Shown: piece by piece, positions 1 to 4,931 of the stretch | Layout: each line of letters begins with the position of its first letter | Numbering within the stretch: position 1 is the first letter of the stretch | NCBI GenBank assembly: GCA_947307005.1 | Contig: CAMZHY010000307.1 | Location: 1-5,011, forward strand | From: an uncultured Planctomycetaceae bacterium | GTDB lineage: Bacteria; Planctomycetota; Planctomycetia; Pirellulales; Thermoguttaceae | Length of the DNA: 5,011 bases | Direction: 5' to 3' | Made by a program: the position numbers and the translations under genes | The notes under the pieces: model-generated | Databases searched by the model: none | What the model was told of the DNA's origin: nothing | Seen by the model: only the letters and a program-made list of their open reading frames with translations

Positions 1-1064
1 GACGGAAGCGTCTTGTTCCATTCGAGCGCCGCGAGAACGACGTTCACGCCCGAGCCGATCCCGAAGAGTCCGACTTTGTTCCCCGGCTTGACGAACCCCG
101 ACTCGATCCCGAGCGCCGCCGCCGTCGGCAGCGCGACGCTCCCCGTATTGCCGAGGTACGGAAGCGTCGCAAAGTTCTTCGCGACGTCGAGTCCGAGCGT
201 GTCGAAGAGGAGCTTCTGATGCGCGCGTCCGACCTGATGGCAGAAGATCGCGTCGAGGTCGTCTTTCGACCAGCCGAACGTCGGCTCAAAATGTTGAAAC
301 GCGTCCGCCGCGAGCGCGACCCCGACGTGCAGCAATTCTTCGGAGTCCGTCTTCATCGTCTGGCCTGACGCGCGCCCCCCGGCGGTCACGTCGACTTGGC
401 TCCGGCACAGCGCGCTCCCGCTCGTATCCGCCTGAACGATCGCGCCCTTGAGGCGGTTGCCCGAGCGGCTGATCGAATCGCGGACGAGAACGATCGCCGC
501 GCTCCCCGACCCGATCGTGAGCGACGCGAACGCGTCTTTGATCGTCTTGCGCGTGAGCGATTCGTTCGCGTTGAGTTCCGCGACCGTCGTTTCCATCAGC
601 GTGCGGCTCGTTTCCGTCCCGACGACGACGCCCGCCTCGATCTGCCCGAGTTCGATCATGCTCGCGATCTGCAGCGCGCCGGTGAGCAATCCCAGACACG
701 CGTTGCTCACGTCGAAGATCATGCAGTCGCCGGTGAGTCCGAGCCGTCGGCAGACGTCGCACGCGGTCGCCGGCTCCTGGTAGTCGCGGCACACGGACGC
801 GTGAATGAACGCGCCGATCTTATTCTTGGCGACCCCGGCGGCGCGAATCGCTTTGTCGGCGGTCAGAACGCTCTGGTCGCCGGGGAGCGCCCCGCGTTCC
901 CACAACCGCCGCTCTTTGACGCCCGTCATCAACTCGATTCGACCGTACGGCAGCCCTAAACGGTCGTAGAGGGGCGCGAGTCGCGCTTCGAGGTCGTCCG
1001 AGGTCACGATCTCGCGCGGCAGAGCGCATTCGATCGCGTCGACGCATACGTGTTCGTATTTCAC
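1..1064 (-). CDS. OleA-like / 3-oxoacyl-ACP synthase III family condensing enzyme, C-terminal end cut by window edge
   Basis: This is a thiolase-fold condensing enzyme, 354 residues visible, open at the left edge. Translation shows the family triad: Cys123 in DVSNACLGLL, His276 in FCHQVGRAHQ and Asn306 in YLGNTGS, plus the late glycine-rich FGIGSGVN (335-341). Glu97 in CRDYQEPATA lies 26 residues before the cysteine, and His to Asn is 30 residues; both spacings match, from memory, the Glu117, Cys143, His285 and Asn315 of Xanthomonas OleA. OleA joins two long-chain acyl-CoAs head to head to a beta-keto acid, whereas FabH starts fatty acid synthesis from acetyl-CoA and malonyl-ACP. The length (about 355) and the glutamate favour OleA-like over classic FabH (about 317), but the substrate is unknown. 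The GTG start is chosen because AAGGAAAG precedes it and an in-frame stop at 1092-1094 leaves no earlier start. The high-GC codon use matches sat. Only a few residues are probably missing. Confidence 0.88.
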   Translation of the reverse strand, partial: MKYEHVCVDAIECALPREIVTSDDLEARLAPLYDRLGLPYGRIELMTGVKERRLWERGALPGDQSVLTADKAIRAAGVAKNKIGAFIHASVCRDYQEPATACDVCRRLGLTGDCMIFDVSNACLGLLTGALQIASMIELGQIEAGVVVGTETSRTLMETTVAELNANESLTRKTIKDAFASLTIGSGSAAIVLVRDSISRSGNRLKGAIVQADTSGSALCRSQVDVTAGGRASGQTMKTDSEELLHVGVALAADAFQHFEPTFGWSKDDLDAIFCHQVGRAHQKLLFDTLGLDVAKNFATLPYLGNTGSVALPTAAALGIESGFVKPGNKVGLFGIGSGVNVVLAALEWNKTLP

Positions 1065-1068
1065 GGTT

Positions 1069-1076
1069 CTTTCCTT
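1069..1076 (-). promoter_or_regulatory. Ribosome binding site deciding the GTG start of the OleA-like gene
   Basis: The minus strand reads AAGGAAAG followed by four bases (AACC) and then GTG. No other ATG, GTG or TTG lies in frame between the upstream stop (1092-1094) and this GTG, so the site supports a non-ATG start. The next in-frame ATG (residue 46) would remove a conserved part of the N-terminus. Confidence 0.6.
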
Positions 1077-1107
1077 CGTTGGTTCGGAACGTTAGAAAAC
1101 GCGGTTT

Positions 1108-2004
1108 TCAGCAGAGTTCGTCGACATAGCGTCTTGCGTCGGCTTCCGTCAAGACGCCTTTGTCGACAAGCGGGTCTAAGACAAGACGCGCCCCTTCGTT
1201 AACGCCGGACTCTCTCCATTCGGCGATGACGTCTTCGACCGTATCCTCATACTCGGGATGCGACGAGAATAGCTCGTCCTTATTCTCGACCAGATCCCAA
1301 AGCGCCTCGTACTCCATCTCCCACCGTTCTTCAGAGCGAACGGCTTTAATTTCGAATTCAGGAATCGACGTCCAAGCGCTCTCCGCCGCTTCGGCGAGCG
1401 TCAAAACGCCGTCGACGACAAGTTGTTTCAAGATTCTGACGCTCCCCTCCTCGACGCCAATCATTCGCGCCCTCGCGACAATCGGTCTTATATCGAAATC
1501 GTAGCCGTCCGCCATTTCGTCGGACGTCGAGGTCTCGCTCGGGGCGTCCGCCGCAGAAGCGTTCTCGTTCGGCGCGCCATCGGACGTCGCGTCGCTTGAC
1601 GCCTTGGAGGGCGGACCTAATTCCTTGCGGAATTCGTCTTCCGTCATCCCTGCGAATTTCGCGGCTTCGCTTACTGAAATGACGCCGTCCTGAACAACTT
1701 GGCTCAAAACCTCTAGTTTGCCTTTTCTAATCCCTTTCGGATACTCTTCGACAAAGCCCTCGACAAAGCCCTTTTTAAAGTCGTCGAGATACTGTCTCAG
1801 GTAGCCCTCTTTACACTCTTCGCGGACTTCCTCTCTCAGTTCTTCTTTGACTTCGTCGATAAGCTCGTCGCGAAGTTCTTGCCGAACTTCATCTTCGAGT
1901 TCTTTTTTAAGCTCCTCGCGAAGCTCGTTTTCCGACCTTGCGCGAAGCCCTTCTCGAAAACCGGCTTTGAAGCCCTCTTTGTAGCCTTCGTATCTTTTGC
2001 CCAT
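1108..2004 (-). CDS. Charged coiled-coil protein with three copies of the Rpn C-terminal tail module, no nuclease domain
   Basis: The function is not known. The 298-aa protein opens with a glycine every fourth residue (G7, G11, G15, G19), the same spacing as in the linker of the upstream nuclease. A very acidic/basic predicted helix follows (about 26-65, rich in EEL, DEV and REE), then a second glycine-spaced stretch (79-95). Three diverged tail modules come next: 94-129 (VVQDGVISVSEAAKFAGMT), 185-222 (LVVDGVLTLAEAAESAW) and a shortened one at 269-298 (LVDKGVLTEADARRY). A Ser/Ala/Asp-rich linker (131-163) separates the first two. There is no signal peptide or membrane segment, so it should be cytoplasmic. 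ATG is preceded by AAGGAG. It starts 40 bp after the 94-aa tail gene ends and lies 43 bp before the OleA-like gene, suggesting one transcript. It may bind the nuclease or act as a decoy or inhibitor; that is inference. Alternatively it is an assembly of decayed Rpn tails. Confidence 0.85.
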   Translation of the reverse strand: MGKRYEGYKEGFKAGFREGLRARSENELREELKKELEDEVRQELRDELIDEVKEELREEVREECKEGYLRQYLDDFKKGFVEGFVEEYPKGIRKGKLEVLSQVVQDGVISVSEAAKFAGMTEDEFRKELGPPSKASSDATSDGAPNENASAADAPSETSTSDEMADGYDFDIRPIVARARMIGVEEGSVRILKQLVVDGVLTLAEAAESAWTSIPEFEIKAVRSEERWEMEYEALWDLVENKDELFSSHPEYEDTVEDVIAEWRESGVNEGARLVLDPLVDKGVLTEADARRYVDELC

Positions 2005-2013
2005 AGCGCCCTA

Positions 2014-2019
2014 CTCCTT
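2014..2019 (-). promoter_or_regulatory. Ribosome binding site of the three-module tail protein
   Basis: The minus strand has AAGGAG nine bases before the ATG at 2004. This supports that start and indicates the gene is translated rather than being a decayed remnant. Confidence 0.65.
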
Positions 2020-2044
2020 GTTCTCTGTAAAAGCGTTATTGTCG

Positions 2045-2329
2045 TCAGGAAAGACCGTCGCCGCGACGTTCCGTCAGTCCTGTTTTCGAGCAGAACTCGG
2101 CGACCGTCATCTTGGCGCGTTCCGCCGCTTCGGCTACCGTTAGGACGCCGTCGTCGACCAATTTGACCAACGTTCTTAACACGCCCTGTTCGACGCCCTG
2201 CTCAAACCCCAACTCAACTCCGCGGGCTTCGGCGCGGGCTTTCAAATCGGCAAAATCTTGACACATAACCGCTTGTTCCTCGTTCGTTTGTTGGAAAAAC
2301 ACGCTCTTGACCGTCTCGGAAAGCGGCAA
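2045..2329 (-). CDS. Stand-alone Rpn tail protein (RpnS-like candidate), 94 aa, or 73 aa from an internal ATG
   Basis: From residue 22 onward this small protein aligns along its length with the last 72 residues of the neighbouring Rpn nuclease. Both begin MCQ, carry a Gly/Glu linker, and end in nearly the same module (GVLTVAEAAERAKMTVAEF, then C-KTGLTER). It has no nuclease core. The long form needs a TTG start at 2329 with no convincing Shine-Dalgarno, 22 bp after the nuclease stop. The ATG at 2266 has GAGGA ten bases upstream and gives 73 aa, so I favour that start. Reading frame is open upstream to a stop at 2366-2368, so the 21 extra residues may be a relic of a longer Rpn copy. In E. coli, small proteins matching the C-terminal part of Rpn nucleases inhibit the full-length toxin; by analogy this could be an unlinked antitoxin. 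It could also be an inert duplication remnant. Confidence 0.75.
   Translation of the reverse strand: MPLSETVKSVFFQQTNEEQAVMCQDFADLKARAEARGVELGFEQGVEQGVLRTLVKLVDDGVLTVAEAAERAKMTVAEFCSKTGLTERRGDGLS
2069..2146 (-). repeat. Direct repeat copy 1: tail-module DNA in the 94-aa gene
   Basis: About 78 bases here align without gaps to 2361-2438 at roughly three quarters identity by hand count. The longest shared runs are TCCGTCAGTCC and CCGTCATCTT (plus-strand reading). The offset is 292 bp. It shows that the stand-alone tail gene arose by tandem partial duplication of the nuclease 3' end, or the reverse. Confidence 0.75.
2277..2281 (-). promoter_or_regulatory. Internal ribosome binding site (GAGGA) before ATG 2266 of the tail gene
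   Basis: The minus strand reads GAGGA, ten bases, then ATG starting MCQDFADLK. The same arrangement occurs at the matching point of the nuclease gene, 304 bp away. The site overlaps codons for an Asn-Glu-Glu that is present in both proteins, so its conservation may partly reflect protein sequence. Confidence 0.5.
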
Positions 2330-2351
2330 TATCGCCGCCGGAAAATCCGTT

Positions 2352-2570
2352 TTAATCCCGCTCCGTCAGTCCCGTTTTGGCGCAAAACTCCGCAACCGTC
2401 ATCTTCGCCTCCTCCGCTGCTTCTCTTACCGTAAGAAGTCCTTTTGAAACCAATGCGGTCAACGTTTTCAAAACGCCATCCTCAAAGCCATCCTCAAAGC
2501 CATCCTCAAAGCCATCCTCAAAGCCTTCCGCTTTAGCATGCGCTTTGATATCTAAAATAGCCTGACACAT
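2352..2570 (-). CDS. Candidate internal gene within rpn: 72-aa tail protein (RpnS-like)
   Basis: The codon for Met253 of the nuclease is ATG preceded by GAGGAG with a nine-base spacer. Translation from it would give a 72-aa protein comprising the FEDG repeat linker and the tail module only. In E. coli, Rpn genes encode such a small in-frame product, which blocks the nuclease. Here the match in position to the separate tail gene (73 aa from its own GAGGA-ATG) strengthens the case. No separate promoter is evident for it: 2586-2640 is AT-rich but I see no convincing hexamer pair, so it would depend on internal initiation on the rpn message. The GAGGAG also encodes two glutamates, so chance remains possible. 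Confidence 0.4.
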   Translation of the reverse strand: MCQAILDIKAHAKAEGFEDGFEDGFEDGFEDGVLKTLTALVSKGLLTVREAAEEAKMTVAEFCAKTGLTERD

Positions 2571-3326
2571 ATCAACTCTCTCCTCGTTTTGGGAATAGGG
2601 TATATTTGCGTCCGTAAAAACGTTAATCATGTCGACCGTCGTTTTATCGACGAACCTAAACTCAGAATCGCTCGAAAAATCTGCGACAAGCCGACTTTCG
2701 CTCCCCGTATGTTTGAGAAATCGAAACAAGGGATTGAGGTCCGAATGAAGTTTAGGAAAGTCCTCTTCTTCGATTTCCGCCGGTACGATTAAGTTCAACC
2801 TGTAATCTTGGACGAATTGCAACAGTTCGGGGTCGTAATCGTCGAACATTTCAAACAACGACCTCGGTCCCGTCCATTCGTCGGTTCCGTAATAGACCGT
2901 CGCCGTCGCGACGGGAAATATTTTGTCTTTTCGACCGAAGCCGGACAAAAATTCGGCGCCGGTTTGAAGCCCTCCCTTCAGACGTTCGGCGGTCGCGATC
3001 TGATTCAGGTATTGAACCGCGTCGTAGAACATCGTTCTCGGCGGCATAGCGTAATGAACTTGCGACTGATTCTCGACGCCGAGTACGACGTACGTCGCTC
3101 GTTCGTCGTACTTTATGCAGACCTGTTTCAATAGGTCGCGATATTTCTGGATCGGAAAAGGTTTGCCGTCGGAGCCGTAAGGAATCGCGATCGCCGTCGT
3201 GTCGAGGGGCGTCAGATTCTCGGGCTTAATGACTTGTTTACCGCCGTAAATCTTGAAGTTAAAGAGATCGGCGAAGATCACGGGGTTCTGCATGAACTCT
3301 TTTGAGATCGCGTCTTTGTCCGACAT
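2352..3326 (-). CDS. Rpn/YhgA family PD-(D/E)XK nuclease (recombination-promoting nuclease / putative transposase)
   Basis: A 324-aa member of the PDDEXK-fold family usually annotated as Rpn recombination-promoting nuclease or putative transposase. The N-terminus carries the family pattern FADLFNFKIYGGKQVIKPE (18-36) and LDTT (41-44). VLGVENQSQVHYAMPPR (81-97) holds the E-x-Q form of the catalytic motif (Glu85, Gln87); Asp64 in KYRDLL is the likely partner acid. FLSGF and VYYGTDEWTGPRSL (126-157) are also typical. Residues 253-283 are a linker with four FEDG repeats, and 284-320 form a tail module shared with the next two genes. E. coli relatives are DNA endonucleases that increase RecA-independent recombination and can be toxic and protective against phage. 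ATG is preceded by AAGGAGG at 8 bases and a TATAAT promoter. Catalytic residues look intact. Codon use is more AT-rich than sat: a sampled 60 bases (2581-2640) has 43% GC against 63% in sat (4021-4080), suggesting transfer. Confidence 0.9.
   Translation of the reverse strand: MSDKDAISKEFMQNPVIFADLFNFKIYGGKQVIKPENLTPLDTTAIAIPYGSDGKPFPIQKYRDLLKQVCIKYDERATYVVLGVENQSQVHYAMPPRTMFYDAVQYLNQIATAERLKGGLQTGAEFLSGFGRKDKIFPVATATVYYGTDEWTGPRSLFEMFDDYDPELLQFVQDYRLNLIVPAEIEEEDFPKLHSDLNPLFRFLKHTGSESRLVADFSSDSEFRFVDKTTVDMINVFTDANIPYSQNEERVDMCQAILDIKAHAKAEGFEDGFEDGFEDGFEDGVLKTLTALVSKGLLTVREAAEEAKMTVAEFCAKTGLTERD
2361..2438 (-). repeat. Direct repeat copy 2: tail-module DNA at the 3' end of rpn
   Basis: Partner of the copy at 2069-2146, in the same orientation and roughly three quarters identical by hand alignment. 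It encodes the REAAEEAKMTVAEFCAKTGL part of the nuclease tail. The difference in offset between this repeat (292 bp) and the internal ATGs (304 bp) is 12 bp, exactly one unit of the linker repeat. Confidence 0.75.
2475..2522 (-). repeat. Perfect 12-bp tandem repeat, four copies, encoding FEDG in the Rpn linker
   Basis: Four identical units GCCATCCTCAAA (plus strand), read on the minus strand as Phe-Glu-Asp-Gly, with no substitution between copies, followed by a partial diverged unit. Each gain or loss of a unit keeps frame, so slippage would change linker length (residues 269-284) without breaking the gene. The identical copies suggest recent expansion. Confidence 0.95.
2580..2585 (-). promoter_or_regulatory. 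Internal ribosome binding site (GAGGAG) within rpn
   Basis: GAGGAG lies nine bases before the in-frame ATG for Met253 of the nuclease. It would drive the internal 72-aa product. It falls in codons for Glu248-Glu249. Confidence 0.45.
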
Positions 3327-3334
3327 GGGCGTCG

Positions 3335-3341
3335 CCTCCTT
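3335..3341 (-). promoter_or_regulatory. Consensus Shine-Dalgarno of rpn
   Basis: AAGGAGG lies eight bases before the ATG at 3326. This is the strongest ribosome binding site in the window and fixes the start of the nuclease at MSDKDAIS. Confidence 0.85.
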
Positions 3342-3352
3342 CCGATACGGAC

Positions 3353-3358
3353 ATTATA
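3353..3358 (-). promoter_or_regulatory. Promoter -10 (TATAAT) of the rpn block
   Basis: The minus strand carries a perfect TATAAT within ACGGTATAATGTCCGT. Transcription would start near 3346, leaving a leader of only about 20 nt. At 17 bp upstream (3376-3381) the sequence is ACGCGC, which does not resemble a -35 box; a TTGACG about 29 bp upstream is too far. Activity may depend on the strong -10 or on an activator. The four-base inverted arms ACGG/CCGT around the -10 could be chance or an operator. Confidence 0.55.
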
Positions 3359-3460
3359 CCGTCTTTTTTATGAAAGCGCGTCCCTCGCGTCAAATTCTTG
3401 GGCGAGATTTTACGAAATTAGACGGGTTCAGTCAGTTCGGAGAGATTTTCGACGGCGTCC

Positions 3461-3503
3461 AAAAGAGCGCGGCGCTCTCAAAGACGTCGTTGAGAGCGCC
3501 GCG
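3461..3503 (-). terminator. Rho-independent terminator of sat
   Basis: A perfect 13-bp inverted repeat, CGCGGCGCTCTCA and TGAGAGCGCCGCG, encloses a 10-base loop (3481-3490). On the minus strand the stem is followed by CTCTTTT. It lies 60 nt past the sat stop codon and before the rpn promoter, so it should separate the two transcripts. The T-run is short and begins three bases after the stem, so termination may be incomplete. Confidence 0.8.
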
Positions 3504-3563
3504 GTTATAGACGCTTACGCGAGTTCTTACCGAGTCGGACGCTCGGAAGAAAGCCGTTTCCGA

Positions 3564-4823
3564 TCAGTTCTGCTTCATGGCGGCGGCGAGAATCGCGGAG
3601 GTCGTCGGGCGCATGATGCGCGGGTCGACCTGCTCGCCCTTCTGGAGCGTCGCGCGGACGGCTTTGCCGGAGATGAAGACGGGCTTTTCGTCCGGGTGAT
3701 TCTCCATGAGGTCGACGCGACCGATCGACTCGTAGTAGGCGGCGAATCCGACCTTCAGCGGGGATTCGAGGAGTTCGCCGTTCAGATGGTCGAAGATTTC
3801 CTGCGCGTCGAAGTCGCCCCAGATCGCCGTCCCGTCCTTATAGGGCGCGTCGGCGTGTTTGCGACCGATAATGACGTCGGTGAAGCCGAAGTTCTGACGG
3901 TAGATCGCGTGCATGACCGCTTCTTTCGGGCCGCCGTAGAACATTTTAATGTCGAGTCCGAGAAGGACGACGCGGTCGGGGACCTGTTCGCCGAGTTTCT
4001 TCCAGAGTTCGACGTCGGAGTCCCCTTCGCCGAGCGCGCGGTCGGCGATGAGCTTTTCATAGGTCTGCATACGGATCGCCGCGTTGACGTCGTCCCCTTT
4101 CGTCTCGCCGACGAGCGGGTTGAGGCACGCGCCCGCGTTGTATCCGTCCTTGAGCAGCTTCTCGAGCCCGTAGACGAGCGCGTATTCGTGCGCGCGGTGC
4201 AGCGGGTTGCGAGTCTGGAACGCGACGACGCGGTTCCATCCGCGTTTGGCGATGAGCGCGCGGGTCTCTTTCGGGGAGAGGACGTACTGGCCGAAATACG
4301 GGTTCTTCTTCTGGGGGAAGACGCAGATTTTACCGCCGAGGAGGTAGGTTTTATCGGCGTCGTTGACGAGCGCCATATCCGCGCCGGGGTGGTCGGTGCG
4401 ATCGGTGAGGTAGACGGCCTTGAGGTATCGCGCCTTGTCCCACGGGAAGACGTCGGTCAGTTCTAGGGTCGCGACGATTTCGCCGTCGGGCCCGACGAGC
4501 GCGACGTTCTGACCCGGCTTGAGCGTCTTGGCGAGCTCTTCGGTTACGGGCAGGGAGAGCGGGATCGTCCACGCGTAGTCTTTGCCGTCGTATCGAATCA
4601 CGGACTCGTCGAGAACGCGATTGAAGGTTTCGGAATCCATCGGGCCTTCGAGCGGGGTGAGCGCGCCGTCGCCCCAGCGTCCGACCGTCGAGAGGTCCGC
4701 CGCGCTCACGGGGACCTTAACGAGGGTCGCGGCCTCTTTCAGGCGTTCGTCAATCTGGTCTGCGGGCGCCGCGTTGCACAGGGGTTCGGTTCGTCCGCCA
4801 TGATAAAGGATCAGGTCGCTCAT
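3564..4823 (-). CDS. sat: Sulfate adenylyltransferase (ATP sulfurylase)
   Basis: It catalyses ATP plus sulfate to adenosine 5'-phosphosulfate and pyrophosphate, the first step of sulfate activation in the cytoplasm; dissimilatory enzymes run the reverse. The 419-aa length fits a single-domain Sat with an N-terminal PUA-like part (about 1-180) and the nucleotidyltransferase part behind it, without a fused APS kinase. The nucleotide-binding motif QTRNPLHRAHE (203-213) is intact, with Arg205, Asn206, His209 and His212. MFYGGPKEAVMHA (294-306) and SGKAVRATL (385-393) are recognisable. The usual GRDHAG appears as GRKHAD (320-325), a variant at a normally conserved acidic position. ATG is preceded by GGAG at six bases. 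The gene is monocistronic by appearance: own promoter, own terminator. No cys, apr or sulfate transport gene lies in the window, so assimilatory and dissimilatory roles cannot be told apart. Confidence 0.96.
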   Translation of the reverse strand: MSDLILYHGGRTEPLCNAAPADQIDERLKEAATLVKVPVSAADLSTVGRWGDGALTPLEGPMDSETFNRVLDESVIRYDGKDYAWTIPLSLPVTEELAKTLKPGQNVALVGPDGEIVATLELTDVFPWDKARYLKAVYLTDRTDHPGADMALVNDADKTYLLGGKICVFPQKKNPYFGQYVLSPKETRALIAKRGWNRVVAFQTRNPLHRAHEYALVYGLEKLLKDGYNAGACLNPLVGETKGDDVNAAIRMQTYEKLIADRALGEGDSDVELWKKLGEQVPDRVVLLGLDIKMFYGGPKEAVMHAIYRQNFGFTDVIIGRKHADAPYKDGTAIWGDFDAQEIFDHLNGELLESPLKVGFAAYYESIGRVDLMENHPDEKPVFISGKAVRATLQKGEQVDPRIMRPTTSAILAAAMKQN

Positions 4824-4829
4824 TTCACA

Positions 4830-4833
4830 CTCC
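4830..4833 (-). promoter_or_regulatory. sat: Ribosome binding site of sat
   Basis: GGAG lies six bases before the ATG at 4823, which supports MSDLILYHGG as the N-terminus. Confidence 0.65.
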
Positions 4834-4863
4834 GGCTAATGATTTCAAGCAAAGGAACAAGCA

Positions 4864-4886
4864 GTCGACCTCGAATCGACGTCGAC
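4864..4886 (-). repeat. Short inverted repeat in the sat leader
   Basis: Two GTCGAC palindromes (4864-4869 and 4881-4886) are separated by 11 bases in the region transcribed ahead of sat, about 40 nt upstream of the start codon. They can pair as a six-base stem. No known sulfur riboswitch fold is recognisable. It may be a protein site, a leader hairpin or chance. Confidence 0.35.
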
Positions 4887-4902
4887 CAAAACATATTTCG
4901 GC

Positions 4903-4931
4903 ATTATACCGCTATTTTGCGTTTCTGAAAA
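4903..4931 (-). promoter_or_regulatory. Sigma70-type promoter of sat
   Basis: The minus strand has a perfect -10 TATAAT (4903-4908), a 17-base spacer and a weak -35 TTTTCA (4926-4931, four of six matches to TTGACA). Transcription would start near 4896, giving a leader of about 73 nt. The -10 sits in CGGTATAATGCCG, sharing CGGTATAATG with the rpn promoter. Confidence 0.65.

Larger units (their letters stand above)
3327..3563. other. Intergenic region between sat and rpn
   Basis: These 237 bases hold the rpn promoter and Shine-Dalgarno at the left and the sat terminator hairpin near the middle. In 3382-3460 and 3504-3563 I see no gene, RNA or clear regulatory site apart from a five-base-pair hairpin at 3530-3546. 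A plus-strand open frame here has no family resemblance or start signal. Confidence 0.6.

Noticed and set aside
396..959. 187-aa plus-strand and other open frames opposite the OleA-like gene
   Set aside because: Arg/Ala/Asp-rich shadows of a GC-rich coding strand. The minus-strand frame running off the edge has the full catalytic triad.
1095..1109. GAAAAC-GCG-GTTTTC inverted repeat after the three-module gene as a terminator
   Set aside because: The stem is six bases, AT-rich, with a three-base loop and no T-run beyond it; it is unlikely to stop transcription into the OleA-like gene.
1404..1464. Internal start at Met181 of the three-module protein behind GAGGG
   Set aside because: The five-base spacing is short, GAGGG arises from ordinary Arg-Ala codons, and there is no paralogous copy to support it as there is for the other two internal starts.
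2475..2522. Short tandem repeats as a CRISPR-like array
   Set aside because: Units are contiguous with no spacers and encode FEDG in frame.
1108..3360. Insertion sequence or transposon, given the 'putative transposase' label of the Rpn family
   Set aside because: No terminal inverted repeats or target duplications are visible, and this family's members act as nucleases rather than as part of a defined mobile element.
3530..3546. CCGAG/CTCGG hairpin just after sat
   Set aside because: Only five base pairs and no T-run; the 13-bp stem further on is the credible terminator.
3696..4466. 256-aa plus-strand open frame opposite sat
   Set aside because: It lies wholly inside the well-supported sat gene on the other strand, is Val/Glu/Arg/Asp-rich as expected from a complementary reading, and has no start signal or family motif.
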